The notes under the pieces are model-generated. The model did not search any database. It was not told the origin of the DNA and was given only the letters and a program-made list of their open reading frames with translations. A stretch of 36,143 nt of DNA from Gammaproteobacteria bacterium HGW-Gammaproteobacteria-3. GTDB taxonomy: Bacteria > Pseudomonadota > Gammaproteobacteria > Methylococcales > Methylomonadaceae. How positions within the stretch are numbered: position 1 is the stretch's first letter; every line of letters begins with the position of its first letter. A program made the translations under genes and the position numbers. Shown here in pieces: positions 1 through 6,960 of the stretch. The stretch spans positions 1 through 36,143 of the forward strand of contig PGZD01000026.1 of assembly GCA_002843155.1 (NCBI GenBank). The letters are read 5' to 3'.

Positions 1-81
1 TCGTGAACAGCAAAAAATCTGTAGTGCCAACCGACAGTAGTTAAAATTTTTAACTGATTGAAATGGCGGGGAACTTCGTTA

Positions 82-291
82 TTAGGTGACGAAGTTGGGA
101 TAGGTGTAGCCGATCACGCCGATGAACATGTATCCGCTGTTATTGGTGGCGACCGCTGACAGTCCGGCCAGAGCGGGATGCACCGAGCCGCTGGCCAGGT
201 AATAGTCTTTTTTGGTGTCGCGGCTCAGAAACAGGGAACTGATACCGATGATGACAAACACGCCGAGAAAAAAGATGAAGCTGAAAATCAT
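82..291 (-). pseudogene. N-terminal fragment of a sodium:solute symporter (SSS family)
   Basis: A 69-residue ORF that resembles only the first transmembrane segments of SSS/PutP-type sodium-coupled transporters: a hydrophobic first helix, a charged loop (SRDTKKDYYLASG) and the start of the second helix (SAVATNNSGYMFIGVIGY). Family members are usually about 450-550 residues, so most of the gene is missing. The resemblance ends after GYTY, and a TAA follows five codons later. The ATG lies about 50 nt downstream of the TPR gene, on the same strand as the ectoine genes, so it may once have encoded an osmolyte-uptake transporter at the end of that cluster. That role is inference. An 8-bp inverted repeat (72-79 / 89-96) straddles the stop, which may mark a rearrangement junction. 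Confidence 0.55.
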
Positions 292-341
292 GTTGATGTT
301 TTCAATGGGTGGCCTTTATTGCATTCAATCCAACCCGTCTG

Positions 342-1220
342 CTACTCCTCATTGAGCAGTAAAAGCTTTCTGAACGGTGCAAAATCGTGTAAGGGCTGTA
401 ATGCGGGTTCCTTGGCGATATCTTCGCGATAGGTTTCGGAACGGGTCAGCGTTTCACCCAGATAACGCACCGCTTCCTCGTATTGTTGTAGGGCTGTGCA
501 AGCGCAGGCCAATTGATAAAAGGCGTGGCTGTTGTCCGGGTCGATCACCAGGGCTTGTCGGCACAGATTGGCCGCCCATTGCGGTTCGCCTAGTTCCAGT
601 ACCGCATCGGCTTTATAGGTCAAAGCTTCGCAGTCGTTGCCATGTAGTTTCAGGATTTGATCGTAGATAACGATTTTATTGGCCGGGTTATTATCCTGAG
701 CGGCGCGCAACCATAAGGATTGCAGTTCGCGGGTGCGTTCGATTTCGGTTCGGTTGTCTTCGATGTGCTGGGTTTTCAGATGTAATTGCTGTTCGATATC
801 CTTCAGCCGTTGTTCATATTGTTTGACCAGTTTGGAAATTTTCTCATCGGCCAGGGAAAGCCCACGATCCTTCATCTCCCGGATCGATGACCAGCCTACT
901 AACACCAGGATCGAAGTTGCCCCGGCGATCAGATAGAAAAAATAGGTGATGGTGTTGGTAGCGTAGATGACGCCGCGATCAGCCGAAGATAATTCCCGGT
1001 CGACGATTTGCTGAATCAACTCCGTTTTTTGCGCGGCCATGTCGGTCCGAAGTTGTTTCAGTTCATCCAGGACATAGCGTTCGACAAAGGGCGAATAAAG
1101 GGGTTTGTCGAGATTTTCTACTGTTTTTTCGATGTTTTGCTGTTGCTTTTCCTTTCCGCCGCATACCCCGTCGGGCAGTGAAAAAAGCAGGATCGCCGCA
1201 ACGGCTATGATGCGAGACAT
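342..1220 (-). CDS. Membrane-anchored coiled-coil/TPR protein of unknown function, linked to the ectoine cluster
   Basis: Predicted 292 residues. A hydrophobic N-terminus (about 1-20) looks like a signal peptide. Residues about 84-110 form a clear transmembrane segment, residues about 113-165 are heptad-like and rich in Glu, Lys and Gln (coiled coil), and residues about 175-260 contain TPR-like helices (for example EPQWAANLCRQALVIDPDN followed by a matching repeat with QYEEAVRYL). The expected topology is an inner-membrane anchor with a protein-interaction domain. The ATG overlaps the end of the 54-aa ORF by 16 nt, and that ORF directly follows ectD, so the three genes are probably co-transcribed and translationally coupled. 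I do not recognise the family. A link to osmoadaptation rests only on position. Confidence 0.75.
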   Translation of the reverse strand: MSRIIAVAAILLFSLPDGVCGGKEKQQQNIEKTVENLDKPLYSPFVERYVLDELKQLRTDMAAQKTELIQQIVDRELSSADRGVIYATNTITYFFYLIAGATSILVLVGWSSIREMKDRGLSLADEKISKLVKQYEQRLKDIEQQLHLKTQHIEDNRTEIERTRELQSLWLRAAQDNNPANKIVIYDQILKLHGNDCEALTYKADAVLELGEPQWAANLCRQALVIDPDNSHAFYQLACACTALQQYEEAVRYLGETLTRSETYREDIAKEPALQPLHDFAPFRKLLLLNEE

Positions 1221-1369
1221 ATTGCCCGTCCATAATCATGCGCTTCCACCAGACAGCGATGCAGGCTTTTAATGGCCAAATCGAAATCGTCTTTGGTAAT
1301 GATCAATTGCATATTGACATCGGCAAAGCATTCTCCCGGCATATCCCGGATTCGTTTGATCGTTTTCAT
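1205..1369 (-). CDS. 54-aa hypothetical protein between ectD and the TPR gene
   Basis: A short ORF starting at ATG 1369, immediately after the ectD stop (TGA 1372-1370), and ending at TAG 1207-1205 inside the start of the TPR gene. It encodes MKTIKRIRDMPGECFADVNM followed by a moderately charged helix-like tail containing ITKDDFDLAIKSLHRCL, and has no predicted membrane segment. The tight junctions on both sides (0-nt gap, then a 16-nt overlap) argue for real translation rather than chance. It has two Cys in the second half and one near residue 14. I recognise no family. It could be a small partner of the TPR protein or an annotation artefact; the geometry makes the former more likely. Confidence 0.55.
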   Translation of the reverse strand: MKTIKRIRDMPGECFADVNMQLIITKDDFDLAIKSLHRCLVEAHDYGRAICLAS

Positions 1370-2314
1370 TCATGAATTGCCATAGTCAACTGTTTGTGGC
1401 GTGATAGCCTTGATTTGTTGCCTGCTGCAAAGATATTCAGGGCGCGGCGTCAGGCCGTGGCAGGGTTCGACCACCCGATTACTGAGCGCGTTATAAACCA
1501 TGAAAACGTTGGAGCGCGGGAAAGGCGTGATATTACTGCCGGAGCCGTGCATGGTATTGCAGTCGAACACGATGACACTACCTGCTTTGCCGGTCGCCGA
1601 AACGATACCACCGCGTTGGGCCATTTGTTGCAGCAGGGCGTCACTGGGTACGCCATATTGCTGTTGTTTCAGTGATGAACGGTAATGATCCTTGGGCGTT
1701 TCTCCCTCGCACACGGCATAGTATTGATGAGAGCCGGGAATCAAAAGCAGTGGCCCGTTGTAGGGATGATTTTCGGTCAATGTGATGGACACGCTTAAAG
1801 CCCGCATTCTCGGCATACCGTCCTCAATATGCCACGTTTCAAAATCGGAATGCCAGTAAAATTCCTTGCCTCTGAAGCCCGGCTTGTAATTGACGCGGGA
1901 CTGATGAACATAAATCTCGTCAGCCAATAGATATTGCGCCAAACCGGCTAATCGGTTATCGCTCGCCAGCTTGTTAAATAACAAATTGCTTTCATGAACT
2001 TTGAAAATTGAGCGAATATCTCCGTGACCGGGTTCTCTGATAATTTCATCCGTCGTATCGGTCGCTTCGGTGCGGCGCAAACGCTCAAGTTCCGCGCTGA
2101 AAAGGGCGATTTCCCGGTCGCTGAAAATATTTTCCAGAATCACAAATCCTTGTTCCCGGTATTGTTTGACCAGCGTTGCAGCGATTGGCGCGGTTTCGTC
2201 ATCTCCGGCATACAATACCGGGTCTATTCGTTCAAGCAGGCGCGCAGGGCTGCCATCACGAGAGGGGTAAATGTCTCTAAACGGTTCGGCTGTGTATTTA
2301 TTTTCGGTAAACAT
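1370..2314 (-). CDS. ectD: Ectoine 5-hydroxylase EctD
   Basis: A 314-residue Fe(II)/2-oxoglutarate-dependent dioxygenase of the PhyH superfamily that converts ectoine to 5-hydroxyectoine in the cytoplasm. The EctD signature is intact at about 152-167 (FYWHSDFETWHIEDGMP). The HxD iron ligands are His155 and Asp157, the distal His is His256 in NTMHGSGSN, and a likely 2-oxoglutarate-binding Arg lies near 267. Length is normal for the family (about 300). It starts at ATG 2314 with only a weak ribosome-binding site. It lies downstream of ectC but is separated from it by a strong hairpin (2360-2403), so it may be expressed at a different level from ectABC. A downstream 54-aa ORF abuts its stop codon. 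Confidence 0.96.
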   Translation of the reverse strand: MFTENKYTAEPFRDIYPSRDGSPARLLERIDPVLYAGDDETAPIAATLVKQYREQGFVILENIFSDREIALFSAELERLRRTEATDTTDEIIREPGHGDIRSIFKVHESNLLFNKLASDNRLAGLAQYLLADEIYVHQSRVNYKPGFRGKEFYWHSDFETWHIEDGMPRMRALSVSITLTENHPYNGPLLLIPGSHQYYAVCEGETPKDHYRSSLKQQQYGVPSDALLQQMAQRGGIVSATGKAGSVIVFDCNTMHGSGSNITPFPRSNVFMVYNALSNRVVEPCHGLTPRPEYLCSRQQIKAITPQTVDYGNS

Positions 2315-2359
2315 AGCTTATCTGGTTTTTGTTGATGGGGTTTATACTCATCGTGGATC

Positions 2360-2403
2360 AAAATTCGGCCCCTCACCTAACGCTAGGTGAGGGGCCGAAT
2401 TTT
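2360..2403. terminator. Perfect 20-bp inverted repeat (bidirectional terminator-like hairpin) between ectC and ectD
   Basis: The left arm AAAATTCGGCCCCTCACCTA (2360-2379), loop ACGC (2380-2383) and right arm (2384-2403) form a perfect 20-bp stem. The GC-rich core flanked by A and T tracts gives a stem followed by four U residues on either strand, as in a bidirectional rho-independent terminator. It lies between ectC and ectD, which point the same way. On the minus strand it would reduce read-through into ectD, or it could act as a processing or mRNA-stabilising hairpin at the end of ectABC. Which role applies cannot be seen from the sequence. Confidence 0.75.
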
Positions 2404-2426
2404 GAAGTGCGAAAGGTTTAAATCGT

Positions 2427-2834
2427 TCAGGCGCAGGTTATTGCCTCGGCTTCCAACTCATAAGCGCCATCGGCATTGTGTACTTCCTTGCCGCTAAGGG
2501 GAGGATTAAAGACGCAGGTCATTTTCATTTCGCTAAAAGCCCGTAATATATGTTCATCATGTTGATCCAGAATATACAAGGTGCCTGGCGCAATGGAATA
2601 TTTCCTGCCGTCTGCCAGAGTTTCGACTTCGCCTTCACCGGATAGGCAATAAACCGATTCCAGATGGTTTTGATAGTGCATCCGGAAATCGGCGCCCTGA
2701 TAAATGGTGGTGATATGGAAAGAAAAGCCCATATTGTCGTCTTTTAGCAATAAGCGTGTGCTTTCCCAATTGCCATCGGGTGAAACGATGCGACGTGCGG
2801 TTTTTTCAGCTTCCGGTAAATTTCTGACTATCAT
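2427..2834 (-). CDS. ectC: L-ectoine synthase EctC
   Basis: A cupin-fold cyclase that closes N-gamma-acetyl-2,4-diaminobutyrate to ectoine with loss of water. Visible family features are the N-terminal [21 protein letters not shown], the metal-region segment [18 protein letters not shown] and [11 protein letters not shown]. Starting at ATG 2834 gives 135 residues, matching EctC lengths (about 130-137). A longer reading frame from TTG 2849 adds five residues, but the ATG gives the usual MIVRN start and has GGAA about 9 nt upstream. It is the third gene of the ectABC(D) operon, 122 nt after ectB, and is followed by the hairpin at 2360-2403. Confidence 0.96.
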   Translation of the reverse strand: MIVRNLPEAEKTARRIVSPDGNWESTRLLLKDDNMGFSFHITTIYQGADFRMHYQNHLESVYCLSGEGEVETLADGRKYSIAPGTLYILDQHDEHILRAFSEMKMTCVFNPPLSGKEVHNADGAYELEAEAITCA

Positions 2835-2956
2835 GTTGGTTTTTTCCAAAGAGGGTTACTTCATTCCGGCTGTTGGGTTAAGGCCGGTGCTGCTGAATGA
2901 TTGGCGGCGATTGCAGCGGCTGCGAACAATCACCATCCATCGGGAAGGAGGAAGCA

Positions 2957-4264
2957 CTAGCTGGCCAGTTTCTGGGCTTCGAAATAATCTTTTTGTTCCG
3001 GTATGGACTCTTCCTTGCCGCAGACTTCCTTGATAGCCTGCTCGACGATATCGATACCTTTTTTCAGATTTTCGTCACTGATGATCAAAGGGCATAAAAA
3101 CTTGACCACATGATCATCGGCGCCGCTGGTTTCGATGATTAAGCCTTGCCTGAAAGCCCGGCGGGTAATCTTGCCGGCCAAATCGCCATTGACGCAGTTA
3201 ATGCCTTTAAACATGCCGCGGCCACGCAAGGTGAAATTGCCTTCGCCATGCAGGTCAATAATTCCCTGTAATCTTCGGGAAATATATTCTCCCTTGCGTT
3301 TGACATCTCGCGTCAAACGATCATCCGACCAGTAGTGATCAATTGCCGCCTTGGCGGTCACAAAGGCAAAGTTGTTACCCCGGAAAGTGCCGTTATGTTC
3401 GCCCGGTTTCCACAGGTCCAGTTCAGGCCGGAACAACACGACCGCGAAGGGCAAGCCGTAGCCTCCAAGGGATTTGGATAGAGTGACGATGTCAGGATTG
3501 ATGCCGGCTTCCTCGAAGCTGAAATAGGTGCCGGTGCGCCCGCAGCCTGCCTGAATATCGTCGATAATCAACAAGACTTCGTACTTGCGGCAAACCGTTT
3601 GCAAATTTCTCAACCAGGTAAAACTGGCGGCATTGATGCCGCCTTCGCCTTGTACCGTTTCGACAATGACGGCCGCCGGTTTGTCCACGCCACTACTGGA
3701 ATCGGACAAAACCTTATCCAGATAGGCGGTGGTATCGATATCGTCACCCAGATAGCCATCGTAAGGCATGCGGCTGGTGCCGCTCAGGTTGACGCCCGCC
3801 GCACCGCGATGATGCGAGTTACCGGTTGCAGCCAGAGAACCCAGGCTAACGCCATGAAAACCGTTGGTAAAAGCGATGATGTTTTCGCGTCCGGTCACGT
3901 TTCTTGCCAGTTTCAGGGCCGCTTCGACAGCATTGGTGCCGGTTGGCCCTGTGAACTGGACGACGTAATTCAAATTTCGCGGCTTGAGAATCTTCTCATT
4001 GAAGGTTTCCAGAAATTCGCCCTTGGCCTTGGTATGCAGATCCAGGCCGTGGGTTATGCCATCCTGATGGATGTATTCAAGCAGTTTTTCTTTGAAGACA
4101 GGATTGTTATGCCCATAATTCAAGGTCCCGGCGCCGGCCAAAAAATCCAGGTATTCGTTGCCTTCCTCATCGTAAAGAAATTCGCTCATGGCTTTGTTGA
4201 ATACCCGAGGAAAAGAGCGTGCATAACTCTGTACTTCTGATTCTATCTCTTCAAAAATTTTCAT
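2957..4264 (-). CDS. ectB: Diaminobutyrate--2-oxoglutarate transaminase EctB
   Basis: A 435-residue class III PLP-dependent aminotransferase that makes L-2,4-diaminobutyrate from aspartate semialdehyde using glutamate, the first committed step of ectoine synthesis. Landmarks are GPTGTNAVEAALKLAR (about 106-121, cofactor phosphate region), NGFHGVSLGSLAATGN, the Asp of IIDDIQAGCGRTG (about 233-245) and the Schiff-base Lys264 in TLSKSLGG. Length is typical (about 420-440). The ATG at 4264 has a good AGGAG sequence 7 nt upstream. It lies 52 nt downstream of ectA. No aspartokinase (ask) gene follows ectC here, unlike some ectABC-ask clusters in methanotrophs. Confidence 0.97.
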   Translation of the reverse strand: MKIFEEIESEVQSYARSFPRVFNKAMSEFLYDEEGNEYLDFLAGAGTLNYGHNNPVFKEKLLEYIHQDGITHGLDLHTKAKGEFLETFNEKILKPRNLNYVVQFTGPTGTNAVEAALKLARNVTGRENIIAFTNGFHGVSLGSLAATGNSHHRGAAGVNLSGTSRMPYDGYLGDDIDTTAYLDKVLSDSSSGVDKPAAVIVETVQGEGGINAASFTWLRNLQTVCRKYEVLLIIDDIQAGCGRTGTYFSFEEAGINPDIVTLSKSLGGYGLPFAVVLFRPELDLWKPGEHNGTFRGNNFAFVTAKAAIDHYWSDDRLTRDVKRKGEYISRRLQGIIDLHGEGNFTLRGRGMFKGINCVNGDLAGKITRRAFRQGLIIETSGADDHVVKFLCPLIISDENLKKGIDIVEQAIKEVCGKEESIPEQKDYFEAQKLAS

Positions 4265-4316
4265 GGGTTATTCTCCTGTATGCGGTTAAATTAGAACTGC
4301 CATTGCTATGGCTGCG

Positions 4317-4823
4317 TCAGCCGATCGGGCCAATCCTGACCAGCATTTCCGTATCATGGACATTATTGAAATGGCGCTCGCGCTCGAATAGCGTCGAGCT
4401 TTTTAATTCGCAATCCAACTTATGCGCCAAACCTTGAAACAAAGCCCATGATGCTTGATTGGTTTCGGTGATTGTGGTTTCCAGATACCGGACCTTGTTG
4501 CATTTTGGCCGCGCCAGGATGTGCCCTAACATTTGCTTCGCCAAGCCTTTGCCCCTGGCATTTTGGCTCACCGCGACCTGCCAAACGAACAAAGTGTCCT
4601 GATGCTCCGGAAGCAGATAGCCGGAAATGAATCCGGCCAGTTTATCGCCGTAAACAGCGGCTACCGAAGTGGCGGCAAAATGACTGCATTGCAGCAGATT
4701 GCAATACAGCGAGTTTGGATCCAGAGGCGCGCATTCGGCAATCAGCCTGAAAACCGCCGCGCCGTCTTCGGCTGACGGCGGACGCAGTTCCAGGGGCATG
4801 TTGTCGATGTTCGCCTCATTCAT
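4317..4823 (-). CDS. ectA: L-2,4-diaminobutyric acid N-gamma-acetyltransferase EctA
   Basis: A GNAT-fold acetyltransferase that transfers acetyl from acetyl-CoA to the gamma-amino group of 2,4-diaminobutyrate. Characteristic segments are LRPPSAEDGAAVFRLIAECAPLDPNSLYCN, FVWQVAVSQNARGKGLAKQM (acetyl-CoA-binding Q/RxxGxG/A loop) and YLETTITETNQASWALFQG. Starting at ATG 4823 gives 168 residues; a TTG at 4838 would add five and an ATG at 4801 would remove seven. None has a strong ribosome-binding site, so the exact start is uncertain. It is the first gene of the operon, transcribed away from ectR across a shared AT-rich region that holds a putative EctR operator. Confidence 0.94.
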   Translation of the reverse strand: MNEANIDNMPLELRPPSAEDGAAVFRLIAECAPLDPNSLYCNLLQCSHFAATSVAAVYGDKLAGFISGYLLPEHQDTLFVWQVAVSQNARGKGLAKQMLGHILARPKCNKVRYLETTITETNQASWALFQGLAHKLDCELKSSTLFERERHFNNVHDTEMLVRIGPIG

Positions 4824-4926
4824 AACTATACGAATCAATTTGTTTATATCACTAACTAATTAGCATTCAATAATATAAAAAATAACCGTTTTTTCATTAA
4901 ATAGTAAAGAAAAATAAATTATATAA

Positions 4927-4944
4927 TATATTGTACACTAAATA
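4927..4944 (-). promoter_or_regulatory. Putative EctR operator
   Basis: On the minus strand this reads TATTTAGT-GT-ACAATATA: two 8-bp half-sites separated by 2 bp. From memory, the published EctR1 site of Methylomicrobium alcaliphilum is TATTTAGT-GT-ACTATATA, which differs at one base. It lies between divergent ectR and ectA and covers the predicted ectA -10 box, which fits repression by EctR by blocking RNA polymerase. Confidence 0.75.
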
Positions 4945-4958
4945 ATATTATTTATCCA
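4930..4958 (-). promoter_or_regulatory. Predicted sigma-70 promoter of ectABC
   Basis: On the minus strand, TGGATA (4958-4953, 4 of 6 matches to TTGACA) is followed after 17 bp by TACAAT (4935-4930, 5 of 6 matches to TATAAT). The -10 box lies inside the EctR operator. The leader to ATG 4823 would be about 100 nt and is very AT-rich. Start sites cannot be fixed from sequence alone, and additional promoters are possible. Confidence 0.5.
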
Positions 4959-5017
4959 GGCTGCCCGGTCTCGCCGTTTTTAACAGCCATTTTTGTCGAG
5001 AATTGACAAAACGAAAT

Positions 5018-5034
5018 GTTTCAGACCCTGAAAC
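5018..5034. repeat. Inverted repeat in the ectR leader
   Basis: GTTTCAG-ACC-CTGAAAC is a perfect 7-bp inverted repeat with a 3-bp centre, located 133 bp upstream of the ectR start. It has no following T tract, so it is not a terminator. It could be a binding site for a dimeric regulator or an mRNA hairpin. It does not resemble the EctR operator. Confidence 0.4.
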
Positions 5035-5166
5035 GATTGGGGTGGATTTTAAAGACATTGACAAAAATCTCTTTTGCCGCCACTGCCTGAGGAGAAAACT
5101 CTGTAGCCCGGGTAGTTGCTATCCGGTTTATAATTCGACTTTTTATTCGCTGGAAAGGACAGGCTT

Positions 5167-5706
5167 TTGGAACGTATCGAAGAAGTACTCATTGCTCTGC
5201 GCCGCATCATCAGGGCGACCGATCTTCACTCAAAATATCTTGCCAGGACTACCGGCCTGACTGCGCCGCAAATTTTGTTGTTGAAAACGATACGAGGTAA
5301 AGGCCAGGCGACCATTGGCGAATTGGCAAGCGACATTAGTCTCAGTCAGGCGACCGTGACCACGATCCTGGATCGCCTGGAAAAACGCCACCTGGTCTAT
5401 CGGGAACGCTCGACAGCAGATAAGCGCAAAGTGCACGTACACCTGACGGAACAGGCAATCGAAGTTTTGAAACATGCGCCCATTCCGTTGCAGGATCAAT
5501 TTACCCGACAATTTGAGCTGTTGCAGGAATGGGAGCAAACCATGATCATTTCAGCATTGCAACGGCTGGCTCGGATGATGGATGCGCAGGACATCGATGC
5601 GGCGCCTGTTTTGGATATAGGCACGTTGGATCGATACGGCAGTGTCCCTGAGAATCAGGAAATAGATGATGAATCCGGTGAAGAAGAGCCGGGACCGAAA
5701 AATTGA
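5167..5706 (+). CDS. ectR: MarR-family transcriptional regulator of ectoine synthesis, EctR
   Basis: A 179-residue winged-helix regulator. The segment from about residue 34 (ILLLKTIRGKGQATIGELASDISLSQATVTTILDRLEKRHLVYRERSTADKRKVHVHLTEQ, given here by its extent, residues about 36-96) is a standard MarR domain, with the DxR-type wing motif at TADKRK. The C-terminal tail is acidic (DDESGEEEPG). The start is TTG 5167, preceded by AAAGGA at 7 nt spacing. It is divergent from ectABCD, and the 18-bp site at 4927-4944 matches the known methanotroph EctR operator type, so it most likely represses ectA under low salt. Known EctR proteins in methylotrophs have this arrangement. Confidence 0.92.
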   Translation: MERIEEVLIALRRIIRATDLHSKYLARTTGLTAPQILLLKTIRGKGQATIGELASDISLSQATVTTILDRLEKRHLVYRERSTADKRKVHVHLTEQAIEVLKHAPIPLQDQFTRQFELLQEWEQTMIISALQRLARMMDAQDIDAAPVLDIGTLDRYGSVPENQEIDDESGEEEPGPKN

Positions 5707-5777
5707 GCAGTCGCTTGAGTAAAAAACCTGATCGCTTAGGCTTAAAAGCCGAAAACATGGCGGCGCGCGAAGTATAG

Positions 5778-5783
5778 TATAAT
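5778..5783 (+). promoter_or_regulatory. Possible -10 box for ruvCAB
   Basis: A perfect TATAAT stands 80 bp upstream of the ruvC GTG, in the 157-bp gap after ectR. No convincing -35 hexamer is present 16-18 bp upstream, so the promoter call is tentative. Confidence 0.35.
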
Positions 5784-5863
5784 GTTAAAGCAATGCATTA
5801 GACTGCAAGGCGCAGGTTCAATAAACTGCATCCCACACCTCAAAACAGCGTAAGTCGATTCCA

Positions 5864-6364
5864 GTGACAAGAATTTTAGGTATTGATCCCGGCTCCAGAA
5901 TCACCGGCTACGGCGTGATTGATTATTCAGCGGCTGGTGCGCGCTACATCGCCAGCGGCATTATCCGGGTACAGGCGGATTATTTTCCGGATCGTCTGAA
6001 AGAAATCTATCAGAGCTTGACTGCCGTAGTCGAAATGTACCGCCCCGAACAAATGGCTATAGAACAGGTGTTCATGCACAAAAATGCGGCATCCGCACTT
6101 AAACTGGGGCAAGCGCGAGGCGCGGCCATTTGCGCCATGCAAAGCGCCGATCTGCCGGTGTTCGAATATGCCGCCCGGCAGATCAAGCAAGCTCTGGTGG
6201 GGAAAGGCGGTGCCGAAAAAAACCAGGTACAGCATATGGTTAAAATTCTTCTGAGCCTACAGGGCGAACTTCAGGTCGATGCCGGCGATGCCCTGGGCGT
6301 GTGTCTGTGCCATGCTCATTATCAGCAAACCGAGCGGCGGCTGCGGTTGGGGAGGGTCAATTGA
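5864..6364 (+). CDS. ruvC: Holliday junction resolvase RuvC
   Basis: A 166-residue endonuclease of the RuvABC complex that makes paired nicks in Holliday junctions during recombinational repair. The four acidic catalytic residues are visible: Asp8 (GIDPGSR), Glu67 (AIEQVF), Asp139 and Asp142 (VDAGDALG). Length is close to the usual 170-175. The start is GTG 5864, giving [10 protein letters not shown], the conventional N-terminus. Its TGA overlaps the TTG start of ruvA, so translation is probably coupled. In many gammaproteobacteria yebC precedes ruvC; here ectR does. Confidence 0.97.
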   Translation: MTRILGIDPGSRITGYGVIDYSAAGARYIASGIIRVQADYFPDRLKEIYQSLTAVVEMYRPEQMAIEQVFMHKNAASALKLGQARGAAICAMQSADLPVFEYAARQIKQALVGKGGAEKNQVQHMVKILLSLQGELQVDAGDALGVCLCHAHYQQTERRLRLGRVN

Positions 6365-6960
6365 TAGGCTTCCTGCGAGGCTTATTGGCGCTGAAAACAC
6401 CGCCGTTTTTGGTGCTCGATGTCAACGGCGTCGGCTATGAAGTTGAAGCACCGATGACAACTTTTTATAATTTACCCGCCTTGGGCGTCGAAGTTAAGCT
6501 GTATACGCATCTGGTGGTACGGGAAGATGCTCATATTCTGTTTGGCTTTGCCACCGAAGCCGACCGCTTGATGTTCAGGAATCTGATTAAAGTCAATGGC
6601 GTCGGCCCCAAATTGGCGCTGACGATATTGTCCGGGCAAAGCGCCGAAGAGTTTCGCCGCTGTATTCAGGACAATGACGCTGCGACACTGGTGCGGCTGC
6701 CGGGAATCGGTAAAAAAACGGCGGAGCGGCTGATTATCGAAATGCGCGACCGCATTCCTGACCTGGGCGAAAGTGCACGCGGAACCGATACCATGATAGA
6801 TAGACCGACGACTCTGAAACCGGCTCAGGAGGCGATCAGCGCTTTGTGTTCGCTGGGCTATAAACCGATGGACGCCGCTAAAATGGTGCGGGACATTCCG
6901 GCGGCCGATAAAAGCTGCGAGGAAATTATCAGGTTGGCTTTGCAGGGGGCGGCTAGATGA
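6361..6960 (+). CDS. ruvA: Holliday junction branch-migration protein RuvA
   Basis: A 199-residue tetrameric junction-binding subunit that recruits RuvB. The N-terminal OB-fold region begins [20 protein letters not shown]. Two helix-hairpin-helix motifs follow ([16 protein letters not shown] and [16 protein letters not shown]), then a flexible linker and the C-terminal RuvB-binding domain ([20 protein letters not shown]). The correct start is TTG 6361, overlapping the ruvC stop; an upstream GTG at 6301 in the same frame adds residues unrelated to RuvA. It overlaps ruvB by 4 nt (ATGA). Confidence 0.97.
   Translation: MIGFLRGLLALKTPPFLVLDVNGVGYEVEAPMTTFYNLPALGVEVKLYTHLVVREDAHILFGFATEADRLMFRNLIKVNGVGPKLALTILSGQSAEEFRRCIQDNDAATLVRLPGIGKKTAERLIIEMRDRIPDLGESARGTDTMIDRPTTLKPAQEAISALCSLGYKPMDAAKMVRDIPAADKSCEEIIRLALQGAAR

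Noticed and set aside
2401-2416. A 14-bp match (TTTGAAGTGCGAAA) between the ectC-ectD gap and the deaD upstream region near 28578
   Set aside because: A few 14-bp matches are expected by chance in 36 kb, and the flanks are unrelated.
3599-4240. A 213-codon plus-strand ORF
   Set aside because: It is antisense to the well-supported ectB, has no ribosome-binding site and resembles nothing.
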